A stretch of 64,000 bases of DNA from Hymenobacter sp. 15J16-1T3B. Lineage in GTDB: Bacteria > Bacteroidota > Bacteroidia > Cytophagales > Hymenobacteraceae. The stretch is from NCBI RefSeq assembly GCF_020711235.1, contig NZ_JAJFAV010000004.1, positions 1 through 64,000 on the forward strand, in the 5' to 3' direction. Of the stretch, positions 1 through 9,241 are shown piece by piece (the first letter of the stretch is position 1; each line of letters starts with the position of its first letter). The notes below the pieces were generated by a model, which ran no database searches, was not told where the DNA came from, and worked only from the letters and a program-made list of their open reading frames with translations. The position numbers and the translations under genes are program-made.

Positions 1-1929
<1,929 letters not shown>

Positions 1930-1950
1930 GGGCGCAAGCCTCCCGCCACG

Positions 1951-1986
1951 AAAAAGCCGGCTGCAAGCAATTGCAGCCGGCTTTTT
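1951..1986. terminator. Bidirectional terminator after rho
   Basis: Perfect 16-bp inverted repeat (AAAAAGCCGGCTGCAA, loop GCAA, then its complement), with A-tract on one side and T-tract on the other, so it can work in both directions. It lies between the convergent ends of rho and the T9SS cargo gene. Confidence 0.92.
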
Positions 1987-2024
1987 GCGTAAACAGCAAA
2001 ACCAGATAGGGCCGCCCGTGCCGT

Positions 2025-3257
2025 CTACAGCCGCACGACGCGCTGAGTAATGGTGCCGCCCGCGGTGAGCACCCGCACCAGGTACACGCCCGCCGGCTGG
2101 CGGCGCAAGTCCACCAGCGGCAATTCCTCGTGGTCGTTGATGCTGTAGGTGCTGATGAGCCGGCCGGCGGCCGAGTATACGGCTAGTTGCCCGCTGCCCA
2201 CCAGGCCCGGCAGCAGGGCCCGGAAAGTGCCTTCCGCCGCCGGCTGTAGTTCCAGATCGAGGGTGGTGCGGCCGTTTTTGACGACCATCAGCGGGGAGTA
2301 GTGCACCGCGCCGTCGAAGTCGGTTTGGCGCAGGCGGTAATAGCTCAGGCGGGAGGGCAGAGGTTTGGCGTCGAGGTAGGCGTAGGAGCGCGGCACCAGG
2401 CTGGTGCCTGCCCCGGGCACAGTGGCCACGGCCTCAAATTCGCGGCCGTCGGCAGAGCGCTCCACCGCAAAGCCGGCGTTCTGCTCCTCGGTGGCCGTGG
2501 CCCACTGCAGTTGCACGGCCGCCTGCTTGGCTTGCCAGCTGGCCCGGGCGTAGAGCAACGTCACGGGTAGCACCGGCAGCACGGAGCGGCAGGCCGCGTC
2601 GTTGTTGATGGGCGCGTTGGGCGTGCAGGTACCGGACCCCGCGCCGCAGTTGTTGGCCACGATTTCCTGCACGCAGATGGTCAGCGAGCTGCTGTAGTTG
2701 TTGAAGCCCCCGTTGGACGACGTCACGCAGCCCGCCACGCGCATCCGCCCCGTCCCGTTGGCCGAAACGTTGCCGGTGGTGATGTTGAGCGTGCCGAGTA
2801 GGTTGATGTCGCCGTCGAGCGTGATGTTCGACTGGTTGCTCTGCGTCAGGTTGCAGTACAGCGTCAGCACGGCGCCGGAGCTGATGGTGAGGTTGGATTT
2901 GTTGATGGCCAACGCGGATACCGCAACCCGACCGGCTTGCGTCAGCCGGACGGTCTGGCTGCCCGTGCCGTCCCCAAGGGTGAGGGTGCGGCCGGGTTGG
3001 TCCTGCACCAAGGCCCCGTTGGCGGTGATAACGAGGCTTCCTTCGCCGTTCACCGTATAGTCCCCGGTCAGGGCAACGTTGTGGCCGACGGTTACGGTGG
3101 CGCCGGCGCCTGGCACGGAGGCGCAGCCGGTGCCGGTGGCTTTCCAAGTGCTCGGGTCATTCCAGTTACCGTCCTTTTGAGAAGAATATGAGCACTGGGC
3201 CTGAGCCGAGTGCAGCAGCCCCAACAGGGCGAAAGTGAGCAAGTAGGCGTTACGCAT
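2025..3257 (-). CDS. Secreted beta-rich protein with T9SS type A sorting domain
   Basis: Exported protein of 410 aa with no recognised enzymatic domain. A signal peptide covers residues 1-20 (hydrophobic, ending AQA before Q/C). Residues about 22-190 begin GNWNDPSTWK and continue with repeated short beta strands rich in Gly, Asn and Thr, like the parallel beta-helix or G8-type modules found in Bacteroidota surface proteins. The C-terminal 70-80 residues carry the T9SS sorting signal pattern (AVYSAAGRLI ... PAGVYLVRV ... QRVVRL), so the protein should cross the outer membrane through the type IX system and be released or anchored. The ATG at 3257 gives a good signal peptide. It sits alone, convergent to rho, with an AT-rich upstream region. 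Confidence 0.85.
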   Translation of the reverse strand: MRNAYLLTFALLGLLHSAQAQCSYSSQKDGNWNDPSTWKATGTGCASVPGAGATVTVGHNVALTGDYTVNGEGSLVITANGALVQDQPGRTLTLGDGTGSQTVRLTQAGRVAVSALAINKSNLTISSGAVLTLYCNLTQSNQSNITLDGDINLLGTLNITTGNVSANGTGRMRVAGCVTSSNGGFNNYSSSLTICVQEIVANNCGAGSGTCTPNAPINNDAACRSVLPVLPVTLLYARASWQAKQAAVQLQWATATEEQNAGFAVERSADGREFEAVATVPGAGTSLVPRSYAYLDAKPLPSRLSYYRLRQTDFDGAVHYSPLMVVKNGRTTLDLELQPAAEGTFRALLPGLVGSGQLAVYSAAGRLISTYSINDHEELPLVDLRRQPAGVYLVRVLTAGGTITQRVVRL

Positions 3258-3370
3258 ATCAAAAGGGGAAAGAGTGTTATTTTGCTTTATTGAGATTTTG
3301 TATGAATATATATGATAAGTAAATGGTAAATAAATATTAATAATAAAAAAAGTTATAATATGTACTATTC

Positions 3371-3393
3371 CTCACCAGTTGAATTCTGGTGAG
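3371..3393. repeat. Short perfect hairpin in AT-rich intergenic region
   Basis: Arms CTCACCAG and CTGGTGAG (8 bp, perfect) around a 7-base loop. It lies in the roughly 200-bp spacer between the divergent T9SS cargo gene and the DsbA-like gene. Most of this spacer (3258-3370) is strongly AT-rich compared with the surrounding DNA. It could be an operator or an mRNA structure; there is no T-tract that would make it a terminator. Confidence 0.5.
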
Positions 3394-3455
3394 TCAGCTT
3401 CCAATCACTTTCACCAATAGCCCACTCCCGGGGCAAAAGCCACCATATTTGCCCT

Positions 3456-4115
3456 ATGGCGACTGACCGACTTGAGCTGCTCTATATTTTCGATCCGCTC
3501 TGCGGGTGGTGCTACGGCACGAGCCCGGTAATCGAGCGGCTGGCTGACGAGTTTGCTGACCGCGTCAGCGTGACGGTGCTCAGCGGCGGCATGATTACCG
3601 GCGAAGAGGCCGGGCCGATCCGGCAGATGTGGCCCTACATTCAGCAGGCCTCGCAACAGGTGGCAGGGGTGACCGGCGCCGAGTTCGGTGCCGCGTTTCA
3701 GGAGTTGGGCGAAGCCGGCGCGTACCACCTCGATTCGGAGCCGCCGAGCCGGGCGTTGACGGTGTTCAAGCAACTCGACCCGTTGGAGCGCGAGGCCGCG
3801 TTTGCCCACGCCCTGCAGCGCGCTCATTTTGCCGAAGGACAAGATTTGAACGACCCCGCCACGTACGCCGCCCTGGCCCGCGCCTTTAGCCTCGACGCGG
3901 ACGAATTTCTGCGCTGGTGGGACAACGACGCCAGCCGCCAAGCCACGCAGCACGAATTCGACGTGGTGCAGCGCCTCGGTGTGCAGGGCTTTCCCACGCT
4001 GGTACTGGCCCACGGCAGCCAAGGCTACGTGTTGGCGCGCGGCTACCAGCCCTACGAGCAGCTGAAAGCCGGTCTGGAAGAATTGCTGCGCACCATCGAC
4101 GCCCCCAGCCGCTAA
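3456..4115 (+). CDS. DsbA-family thiol oxidoreductase
   Basis: Thioredoxin-fold protein of the DsbA/FrnE group, 219 aa. The redox motif CGWC is at residues 16-19, directly after the first beta strand (LELLYIFDPL), and the cis-proline loop is GFPTLVL (Pro at about 180). The middle is the helical insertion typical of DsbA-like proteins. There is no signal peptide, so it probably acts in the cytoplasm, as FrnE-like proteins do. Partner substrates cannot be seen. The stop codon is one base before the ATG of the next gene, so the two are very likely co-transcribed. The ATG at 3456 was chosen because the fold starts immediately after it. Confidence 0.88.
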   Translation: MATDRLELLYIFDPLCGWCYGTSPVIERLADEFADRVSVTVLSGGMITGEEAGPIRQMWPYIQQASQQVAGVTGAEFGAAFQELGEAGAYHLDSEPPSRALTVFKQLDPLEREAAFAHALQRAHFAEGQDLNDPATYAALARAFSLDADEFLRWWDNDASRQATQHEFDVVQRLGVQGFPTLVLAHGSQGYVLARGYQPYEQLKAGLEELLRTIDAPSR

Positions 4116-4116
4116 G

Positions 4117-4983
4117 ATGGACGCCGTGCGCAAGGTGCTGGTAATCGGCGCGACCGGGATGATCGGCCGGCCGGTGACGGCCGAGCTGGTGGCGGCCGGC
4201 TTCGAGGTAACCGCGTTGGTGCGCGACGCGGCCCGGGCCCGGCCCTTGCTGCCCGCCGCTGTGCGCCTGACTGCCGGCGACGTGGCCGATGCGGCTAGCC
4301 TGCGGGCGGCGCTGACCGGGCAAGACGCGGTGTACCTCAACCTTTCGGTGCGGCAGACAGAGCGGGAAAACGAGTTTCACCCCGAGTTGCAGGGCCTGGA
4401 GCACGTACTGGAAGAGGCCCGCGCGGCGGGCGTCCGCCGGGTGCTCTACCTCTCGTCGCTGATAAAGGATTACGCCGGCTTCCGGTGGTGGGTGTTTGAG
4501 CTGAAAAAGCAAGCCGCCGAACGGGTGCGCCGCAGCGGGGTGCCCTACACCATTTTTCACCCGTCGGCCTTCATGGAGACGCTGGTGAATACCCAGCTGG
4601 CCGGGCCGTTTATCCTGGTGGCCGGGCAGGCGCGGCATCCCATGCACTGGGTGTCGGGCCGCGACTACGGCCGGCAGGTGGCGGCTGCGCTGCGCCTGCC
4701 CGCGGCGGCCAACCACGAGTACGTGGTGCAAGGCCCGCAGGCGCTAACCACCCTGCAGGCCGCGCGCGAAGTGGCCCGGCACCACGGCCGGCGCCGGCTG
4801 CGCGTGGCTTACGCGCCGCTGGGACTGATCAAACTCTTCGGCCGGCTGCTGCCGCGCATGAATTACGGCTACCACCTCATCGAAGCCCTGAACGAAATGC
4901 CCGAACCCTTCGGGGCCGAGGCAACGTGGCAAGAACTAGGGCCGGCCACCGAAACCCTGCGCGACTTCGCCGCCCGGCAGTAG
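4117..4983 (+). CDS. NmrA/SDR-like NAD(P)-binding protein
   Basis: Atypical short-chain dehydrogenase of 288 aa with an N-terminal Rossmann fold: KVLVIGATGMIG gives the dinucleotide motif G11-x-x-G14-x-x-G17, followed by a basic position (VRDAARAR) suited to NADPH and an acidic turn (AGDVAD). Strand VYLNLS and the segment VRRVLYLSSL follow the family pattern. There is no clear YxxxK catalytic pair, as in NmrA-like members that act as redox sensors or isoflavone-reductase-like enzymes. The substrate cannot be assigned. Starts one base after the stop of the DsbA-like gene, so translation is probably coupled; the pairing with a thiol oxidoreductase suggests a redox-stress role (inference). Confidence 0.82.
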   Translation: MDAVRKVLVIGATGMIGRPVTAELVAAGFEVTALVRDAARARPLLPAAVRLTAGDVADAASLRAALTGQDAVYLNLSVRQTERENEFHPELQGLEHVLEEARAAGVRRVLYLSSLIKDYAGFRWWVFELKKQAAERVRRSGVPYTIFHPSAFMETLVNTQLAGPFILVAGQARHPMHWVSGRDYGRQVAAALRLPAAANHEYVVQGPQALTTLQAAREVARHHGRRRLRVAYAPLGLIKLFGRLLPRMNYGYHLIEALNEMPEPFGAEATWQELGPATETLRDFAARQ

Positions 4984-4987
4984 GCTG

Positions 4988-5632
4988 CTAGCTGCCCACG
5001 CCGCCGAGGCGCACCACCTGCTTTTTCAGCGGCGACCAAGCAATGCGCCGTCGGTCTTCCTTGCCCACCAGATACTCGAAGCTGACCACCCCGCTGCGGC
5101 GGCGCAGGTCGTCCCAGGTGGTGCGGTCCATGCCGCCGGGCTGGTAAGCGTCCTTAGGACCGATGGCGGGCGTGCGGAACTTGGCCGGGGCGAAAAATTC
5201 GTCCATGCGGCGGCGCACGTAGGCCTCGCGCTGCTGCCGGGTCGCGCCGGGCTTGGTCATCTCGTACACCATGCTGGCCTCGAGGTCGGCCGAGCTGAGG
5301 GCCTCGCGAAAGATGACGGTGCCGTCGGCGGCGGTGATGGTGAAGGTGGCCTCGCTGCTGAGCACGGAGTCGCCGCGGAGCACCAGCTGGAACAGGTCGG
5401 GCGCCGAGGGCGAGGAAAACAGGTGGCGGGCCCGCACCACCTTGAGCGTGTCCGACTGCGCGTTGGCCACAGAAGCGGCGGTGGTGTCCATGGGCTCCGG
5501 GGCGGGCGCGTCGGATACCGTGGCTGTGTCGGCGGCGGAAGCGGGGGCGCCGGTGCGCTCGGAGGAGGGTGTGGAGCAGGCGGCCAGGGTGGCCAAGGCC
5601 AGCAGGGCGGGGGTAAAGCGGCGGGTCAACAT
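4988..5632 (-). CDS. Putative lipoprotein, function unknown
   Basis: Predicted lipoprotein of 214 aa. A short basic N-terminus (MLTRRF) and hydrophobic stretch end in the lipobox LAAC, with the acylated Cys at about residue 19, followed by a Ser/Ala/Thr/Pro-rich linker to about residue 60. The folded part shows alternating beta strands (DLFQLVLRGDSV, EATFTITAADG) and a charged helix with paired Arg residues. I do not recognise a family. The gene faces the NAD(P)-binding protein gene tail to tail with only four bases between the stops and lies just downstream of the UbiA-type gene on the same strand, 40 bp apart, so it may share that transcript. Confidence 0.75.
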   Translation of the reverse strand: MLTRRFTPALLALATLAACSTPSSERTGAPASAADTATVSDAPAPEPMDTTAASVANAQSDTLKVVRARHLFSSPSAPDLFQLVLRGDSVLSSEATFTITAADGTVIFREALSSADLEASMVYEMTKPGATRQQREAYVRRRMDEFFAPAKFRTPAIGPKDAYQPGGMDRTTWDDLRRRSGVVSFEYLVGKEDRRRIAWSPLKKQVVRLGGVGS

Positions 5633-5672
5633 AGCTCGGTTGTACGCACCGCGGCGCCGCGGCGTTTGGCGG

Positions 5673-6566
5673 CTACAGCGGCAGGCCGCGCTGCTGCCAC
5701 AGCAGCATCAGCATAAACGCCGCGCTCAGGCACAAAGACGACACCTGGTTCATGCGCATGGTGTGGCGGAAGTCGGCCGCGGCCGGGTCGCGCCACACCT
5801 GCCAGACCCAGCAGGTGAAGAGCACCACCACCGGCAACGTGGCCACGGCAAACACGGCCAGGAAGGGCAGCTCGGCCCGCCGCAGATAGGCGTAGCCCAG
5901 CACCAGTGCCCCGGCCAGCAGCCCCAGCCCAGCAAACACGAAGGTGCCGCGCAGGCCCAGCAGCAGGCTCAGCGTCTGGTCGCCGCGCTGGCGGTCCTCG
6001 CGGTGCTGGTACACCTGCGTGAGCGGGTAAGAGCCGCAGAGAAACAGGCTGCTCACGGCCGCCAGCAGCAGGTTATCGGCCGATTGGATTTCGCCCGCGG
6101 CGGCCCCCACGCCCACCTGCGTCATCAGAAACGTAAACGCGCCCTGAAACACGACCACCACCACGGTGCTGATGATGGGGTACTTCTTGAGCCGAATCCG
6201 GTCGTAGCTATAGGCTTTCGACACGAGCAGGTACACCGCAAGCAAGGCGGCAAAAGCCGGTGAAATCAGCAGGGCCCCGAGCACGGCCGCCACGTCGAAG
6301 AGCACGACCAGGCGCCACAGCTCCGGCGTGACCTGCGGGGGGCGCTCCAGGCCGCCGATGCTGCCCTCGTCGCGGTCGAACCAGGAATTGTAGCCGTTGG
6401 AAGCGGGGTAGGCCAGTAGGTGCAGCACCACGAACACGCCCACGGCCCGGCCGGCCGAAAATGGCTCCCGCAGCGCGCTGAGCGCAAACCAGTACACCGG
6501 CATCAAATACACCGAAAACGGGATGCGCAGCAGCGGCAGGGCCTTTTTGTAAGGAGCAATGACCAA
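5673..6566 (-). CDS. UbiA-type prenyltransferase-like membrane protein
   Basis: Polytopic inner-membrane protein of 297 aa with about eight to nine hydrophobic helices. UbiA enzymes attach polyprenyl chains to aromatic rings (menaquinone, haem O, chlorophyll) using Mg-pyrophosphate. The first Asp-rich motif is NSWFDRDEG (residues 60-68; N-x3-D then a shifted D) and the second is EDRQRGD in the second half, so both sites are present in slightly divergent form. Substrate is unknown. The only possible start is TTG at 6566, because a stop lies four codons upstream; there is no ATG before residue 22. Its neighbours are a lipoprotein and a methyltransferase on the same strand, a pairing that would fit modification of a quinone or lipid (inference). 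Confidence 0.8.
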   Translation of the reverse strand: MVIAPYKKALPLLRIPFSVYLMPVYWFALSALREPFSAGRAVGVFVVLHLLAYPASNGYNSWFDRDEGSIGGLERPPQVTPELWRLVVLFDVAAVLGALLISPAFAALLAVYLLVSKAYSYDRIRLKKYPIISTVVVVVFQGAFTFLMTQVGVGAAAGEIQSADNLLLAAVSSLFLCGSYPLTQVYQHREDRQRGDQTLSLLLGLRGTFVFAGLGLLAGALVLGYAYLRRAELPFLAVFAVATLPVVVLFTCWVWQVWRDPAAADFRHTMRMNQVSSLCLSAAFMLMLLWQQRGLPL

Positions 6567-6689
6567 CGAGCAGGGCTAGTAAAGGGTGAGCAGGTGTGCA
6601 AGAATAGTCCGAAGGCCTCGACCACAAGCGGCCGCGGCTCCCGCAGCGGCAAGAAACCAATTATTACCCGCTCGGGCCAACTGCCGGGC

Positions 6690-7481
6690 TCAGGACTCCT
6701 GCGGCCAGCCGACGAGGTAGGTCACTTCCGGGCCCCAAGCGTGGCGCACGCGGCCGGCTTGCCAGTGGTAGCGCCCGGAGGGGTCGGCGCGGCGGGCCAG
6801 GGCCAGCAGCTGCTCGGGCGGGTACATTCGCAGGATGCTCACCATGCCGTCCCAGATGGTAAACAAGGGAATCAGCGGAATGAGGTAGGTGAACAGCAGC
6901 CGGCTCAGGCTGAACGGGCGCACGAAGGGCATGATGCACAGCAGTGCCACCGGCATGACGGTGCAGGCCAGCAGCAACTCCAGCCAGTGCTTGCCCGCGC
7001 CCTCGAACACGCCCACGCCGCGGCCGGCCTGCACCGCGTCGCGCAGCAGGGCCTCGGCGGCGGCGGGCCGGAAGTGGTGAAAGGCCGAAAACACCGCCCG
7101 GAAGCCCGGCAGCGCCGGCGGCACCTGCAGGGCATTCACCGGCGCGGGCTCGTAGCCGATGGCGCCCGCGGTTTGCGCCTGGAGGTGGCGCCAGGCGGCG
7201 GGCTGGGGGTAGAGGTCGGTGAGGGTAACGCGGGCTTCGGGCAGGCCCGCGGCGCGCAGGGCCTGCAGCACGTCCTCGGTGCCGCCGCCGCCGCCCGCGC
7301 ACAGCTCCAGCACCTGCGTCTGGCCGCTGCGGCGCAGCCCCTCGGCCAGCAGCGGCGCAATGGGGCGGTAGGTGTGCAGGTGCGTAATCATGAAGCGCAG
7401 ATAGTCCATCATGCCGGCCCGCACCGGGGCCGGAAACCAGGGCTGGTCCTCGAATTCGAACAGGTGCAGACGTAGCTTCAT
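6690..7481 (-). CDS. Class I SAM-dependent methyltransferase, membrane-associated
   Basis: Methyltransferase of 263 aa. SAM-binding motif I is VLELCAGGGGGTED (about residues 57-70), the acidic end of strand beta2 is LTDLYP, and motif IV falls near AVFSAFHHFRP, where FHHF is typical of the family. After the catalytic domain come two hydrophobic segments (around residues 185-225), so it is probably attached to the inner membrane. The ATG at 7481 was preferred to one 56 codons upstream, which would add a Pro/Ser-rich stretch running into the promoter and operator of the divergent gene at 7662. It lies 124 bp upstream of the UbiA-like gene on the same strand. Confidence 0.82.
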   Translation of the reverse strand: MKLRLHLFEFEDQPWFPAPVRAGMMDYLRFMITHLHTYRPIAPLLAEGLRRSGQTQVLELCAGGGGGTEDVLQALRAAGLPEARVTLTDLYPQPAAWRHLQAQTAGAIGYEPAPVNALQVPPALPGFRAVFSAFHHFRPAAAEALLRDAVQAGRGVGVFEGAGKHWLELLLACTVMPVALLCIMPFVRPFSLSRLLFTYLIPLIPLFTIWDGMVSILRMYPPEQLLALARRADPSGRYHWQAGRVRHAWGPEVTYLVGWPQES

Positions 7482-7633
7482 GGCGTCAAGATAGGGGCCG
7501 GGGCGCAGTGCGGGCAGGAGCGGGGGCTCGGACCAGCTGCTCGGCCCCGGGAATGGGAAGCGGAGGGCCGCCTCAGCCGGCAGCCGCGGGGAAGTTTTTT
7601 TCGGGGCGCAGTTGTGAAACCGGAAAAGTTGTG

Positions 7634-7652
7634 AAACTTTGCAGCACAAAGT
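7634..7652. promoter_or_regulatory. Operator-like palindrome, site 1 (overlaps -7 box)
   Basis: ACTTTG (7636-7641), five bases CAGCA, CAAAGT (7647-7652): perfect 6-bp arms. It ends nine bases before the ATG at 7662. The preceding AAACTTTG resembles the Bacteroidota -7 box TAnnTTTG, and a TTG at 7612-7614 sits 19 bases upstream, right for a -33 element. The decamer GTTGTGAAAC occurs twice just here (7611-7620 and 7628-7637). The same palindrome with the same spacing occurs at 8789 and 9216. Confidence 0.65.
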
Positions 7653-7661
7653 GCTCTGTAT

Positions 7662-8378
7662 ATGAAGCCAGCCGTCGACCCATTAGCCCAGCTTGCCGAA
7701 ATCCGCACCATCATGGAGCGCTCCTCGCGCTTCATTTCCCTGAGCGGGCTGTCGGGGGTAGGGGCGGGGGTGGTGGCGCTGGCCGGGGCCGGTTTTGGGC
7801 ACTGGTATTTGCACACGCAGTTTGCGGGCCCGGCCCGCACCAACCCATACGAGGCCGCACCCGCCGGTGGCACCTTCGGCAATTCCTCAGGGTTTGTGCA
7901 GCTGATGGAAGGCTCGGCCGACGCCCGGCTGGCCACGCTGCCCTTTTTGCTGGCGCTGGCCCTGGGCATCATCGTGCTGGCCGGGCTGGTGGCGGTGTAC
8001 TTCACCCAGCGCCGCTCGCGCAGCACCGGCCGCTCGCTCTGGGACCCGGTGGTGCGCCGCCTGTTCTGGAGCATGGCCATTCCGCTGGTGGCCGGCGGCC
8101 TGTTTTGCCTGAAGCTCTACCTGCACGGGGCCGCCGGGCTGGTGGTGCCGGCCATGCTGCTGTTCTACGGCCTGGCCCTGCTGAACGCCAGCAAGTACAC
8201 CCTGGCCGAAATTCGGCTGCTGGGCCTTTCCGAACTGGTGGTGGGGCTGGTGGCCATGCTGTTTCCCAACTGGGCCTTCCTGTTTTTCGCCATCGGCTTC
8301 GGACTCTGCCACATCGGCTACGGGCTGCTGATGTACAACCGCTACGAACGGCAGGACAACGCGGCCCCGGCCGCCTGA
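7662..8378 (+). CDS. Five-helix membrane protein of unknown function
   Basis: Polytopic membrane protein of 238 aa. A short cytoplasmic N-terminus (AQLAEIRTIMERSSRF) leads to a first hydrophobic helix at about residues 26-47, a periplasmic or loop segment of about 40 residues rich in Ala, Thr and Pro, and four more helices between about 87 and 228. The C-terminus (YNRYERQDNAAPAA) is polar. No catalytic motif is visible and I do not recognise a named family. It is the first gene after operator site 1 and lies 95 bp upstream of the winged-helix regulator, so it is probably controlled by that regulator. The ATG is fixed by the nine-base distance to the palindrome, shared with two other genes nearby. 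Confidence 0.8.
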   Translation: MKPAVDPLAQLAEIRTIMERSSRFISLSGLSGVGAGVVALAGAGFGHWYLHTQFAGPARTNPYEAAPAGGTFGNSSGFVQLMEGSADARLATLPFLLALALGIIVLAGLVAVYFTQRRSRSTGRSLWDPVVRRLFWSMAIPLVAGGLFCLKLYLHGAAGLVVPAMLLFYGLALLNASKYTLAEIRLLGLSELVVGLVAMLFPNWAFLFFAIGFGLCHIGYGLLMYNRYERQDNAAPAA

Positions 8379-8473
8379 CCGTGCCGCCCAACCCGGCCGC
8401 GGGTGTTACCTTCGCGCCCCGGCCGCTTTAGCCCCACTGCCGACTTCCGCCCGCCGGGCCGCTTCTCTTCCCC

Positions 8474-8773
8474 GTGAAACACGCCATCCACCAGCTCAAC
8501 AAAGCCTTCGACCACCGCGTGCGGCTGGGCGTGATGGCCGTGCTCATGGCCAACGAGGAGGTGAGTTTCGGCGACCTGAAAGAAACCCTGGACCTGACCG
8601 ACGGCAACCTCGCCAGCCACGCCGCCGCCCTGGAAAAAGCCGGCTACATCCAAGTCAACAAGCAGTTCATCGGCAAGAAGCCCAACACCACTTTCACAGC
8701 TACCAAGGAAGGCCGCCAAGCATTCCAGGAGCACCTCGACACCCTCGAAAAACTGCTGCGCCGCGACGGGTAA
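8474..8773 (+). CDS. Winged-helix transcriptional regulator (HTH_34 / ArsR-like)
   Basis: Small DNA-binding protein of 99 aa made of one winged-helix domain. Visible elements: helix 1 HQLNKAFDHRVRLGVMAVLM, helix-turn-helix FGDLKETLDLTDGNLASHAAALEKAGYI (in two parts: FGDLKETLDLTDG and NLASHAAALEKAGYI), and the wing VNKQFIGKKPNTTFTATKEGR. The length and the DGNLASH recognition helix match the MarR/ArsR-like single-domain regulators called HTH_34. There is no effector domain, so its signal is unknown. Start is GTG at 8474; no ATG fits the fold. It stands between genes that carry the ACTTTG-N5-CAAAG palindrome directly before their starts, so it is the obvious candidate to bind it (inference). 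Confidence 0.9.
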   Translation: MKHAIHQLNKAFDHRVRLGVMAVLMANEEVSFGDLKETLDLTDGNLASHAAALEKAGYIQVNKQFIGKKPNTTFTATKEGRQAFQEHLDTLEKLLRRDG

Positions 8774-8786
8774 TTTTTTTGCCGAC

Positions 8787-8805
8787 AAACTTTGAAATAC
8801 AAAGC
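8787..8805. promoter_or_regulatory. Operator-like palindrome, site 2
   Basis: ACTTTG (8789-8794), spacer AAATA, CAAAGC (8800-8805); 5-bp perfect arms CTTTG/CAAAG. Ends nine bases before the ATG at 8815, exactly as at sites 1 and 3. The sequence from the T-run at 8774 to the start codon is nearly the same as before the gene at 9242. AAACTTTG could serve as a -7 box. Confidence 0.65.
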
Positions 8806-8814
8806 TCTTTTAAA

Positions 8815-9189
8815 ATGAGTATTCTGCGGTACGAGAAGCCCGAATGGGAGCTGCCTGATTGGGAGTTGCCGGCGGTAATCGATGCGTTGCTGGCCTTGAT
8901 TGCCTTGGTCGGCGGGGCTGCTGTTCTGGCGCTGCAGGGCCTAGGGCTCATGTTCGTCGCCGAAACCCTGCCGGCCAGGGGGCTGGGAGTGGCGTTGTTC
9001 CTCGTGGTGGTGCTGGGCGGCCCGCTGGCCATCGGAGCTTGGGTAGTGCGGCCCATGTGGCTGCGGTGCCGCCATGGTTTTTCGCTTGGCGCCTTGTGCA
9101 TGTTGCTGCTGGGCAGCACGGCGCTGCTGCTGTGGCTCGGCGCAATCGGCTGGGTGGGCGCCTTGCTGGTCAACGGGGCTACCTTCTAG
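8815..9189 (+). CDS. Small membrane protein, function unknown
   Basis: Membrane protein of 124 aa starting MSILRYEKPEW. A Glu/Trp/Pro-rich N-terminus (EKPEWELPDWELP) is followed by three hydrophobic helices (about residues 20-47, 52-78, 90-120). No enzymatic motif and no family recognised. A longer reading frame begins at 8779, but its extra residues would be encoded by the palindrome itself, and the nine-base spacing seen at three genes supports the ATG at 8815. It lies 41 bp after the winged-helix regulator and 52 bp before the DUF4173-type gene, each with its own copy of the palindrome. Confidence 0.78.
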   Translation: MSILRYEKPEWELPDWELPAVIDALLALIALVGGAAVLALQGLGLMFVAETLPARGLGVALFLVVVLGGPLAIGAWVVRPMWLRCRHGFSLGALCMLLLGSTALLLWLGAIGWVGALLVNGATF

Positions 9190-9213
9190 TAGCAGACGTC
9201 TCTTTTTGTCTAC

Positions 9214-9232
9214 AAACTTTGAAATACAAAGC
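9214..9232. promoter_or_regulatory. Operator-like palindrome, site 3
   Basis: ACTTTG (9216-9221), spacer AAATA, CAAAGC (9227-9232). The core is identical to site 2 over 17 bases, and it too ends nine bases before its ATG (9242). Upstream bases CTTTTTGTCTACAA mirror those of site 2. Confidence 0.65.
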
Positions 9233-9241
9233 ACTTTAAAC

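Noticed and set aside
3444-3451. CATATTTG as -7 box of the DsbA-like gene.
   Set aside because: It lies only four bases before the ATG and mismatches the consensus at position 1; it would imply a leaderless mRNA, which I cannot support.
7482-7649. A 56-residue N-terminal extension of the methyltransferase.
   Set aside because: It would run through the operator and promoter of the divergent gene, and its Pro/Ser-rich composition does not fit the family.
9074-9241. An upstream extension of the DUF4173-type gene.
   Set aside because: It overlaps the previous gene and translates the operator palindrome; the shared nine-base spacing supports the ATG at 9242.
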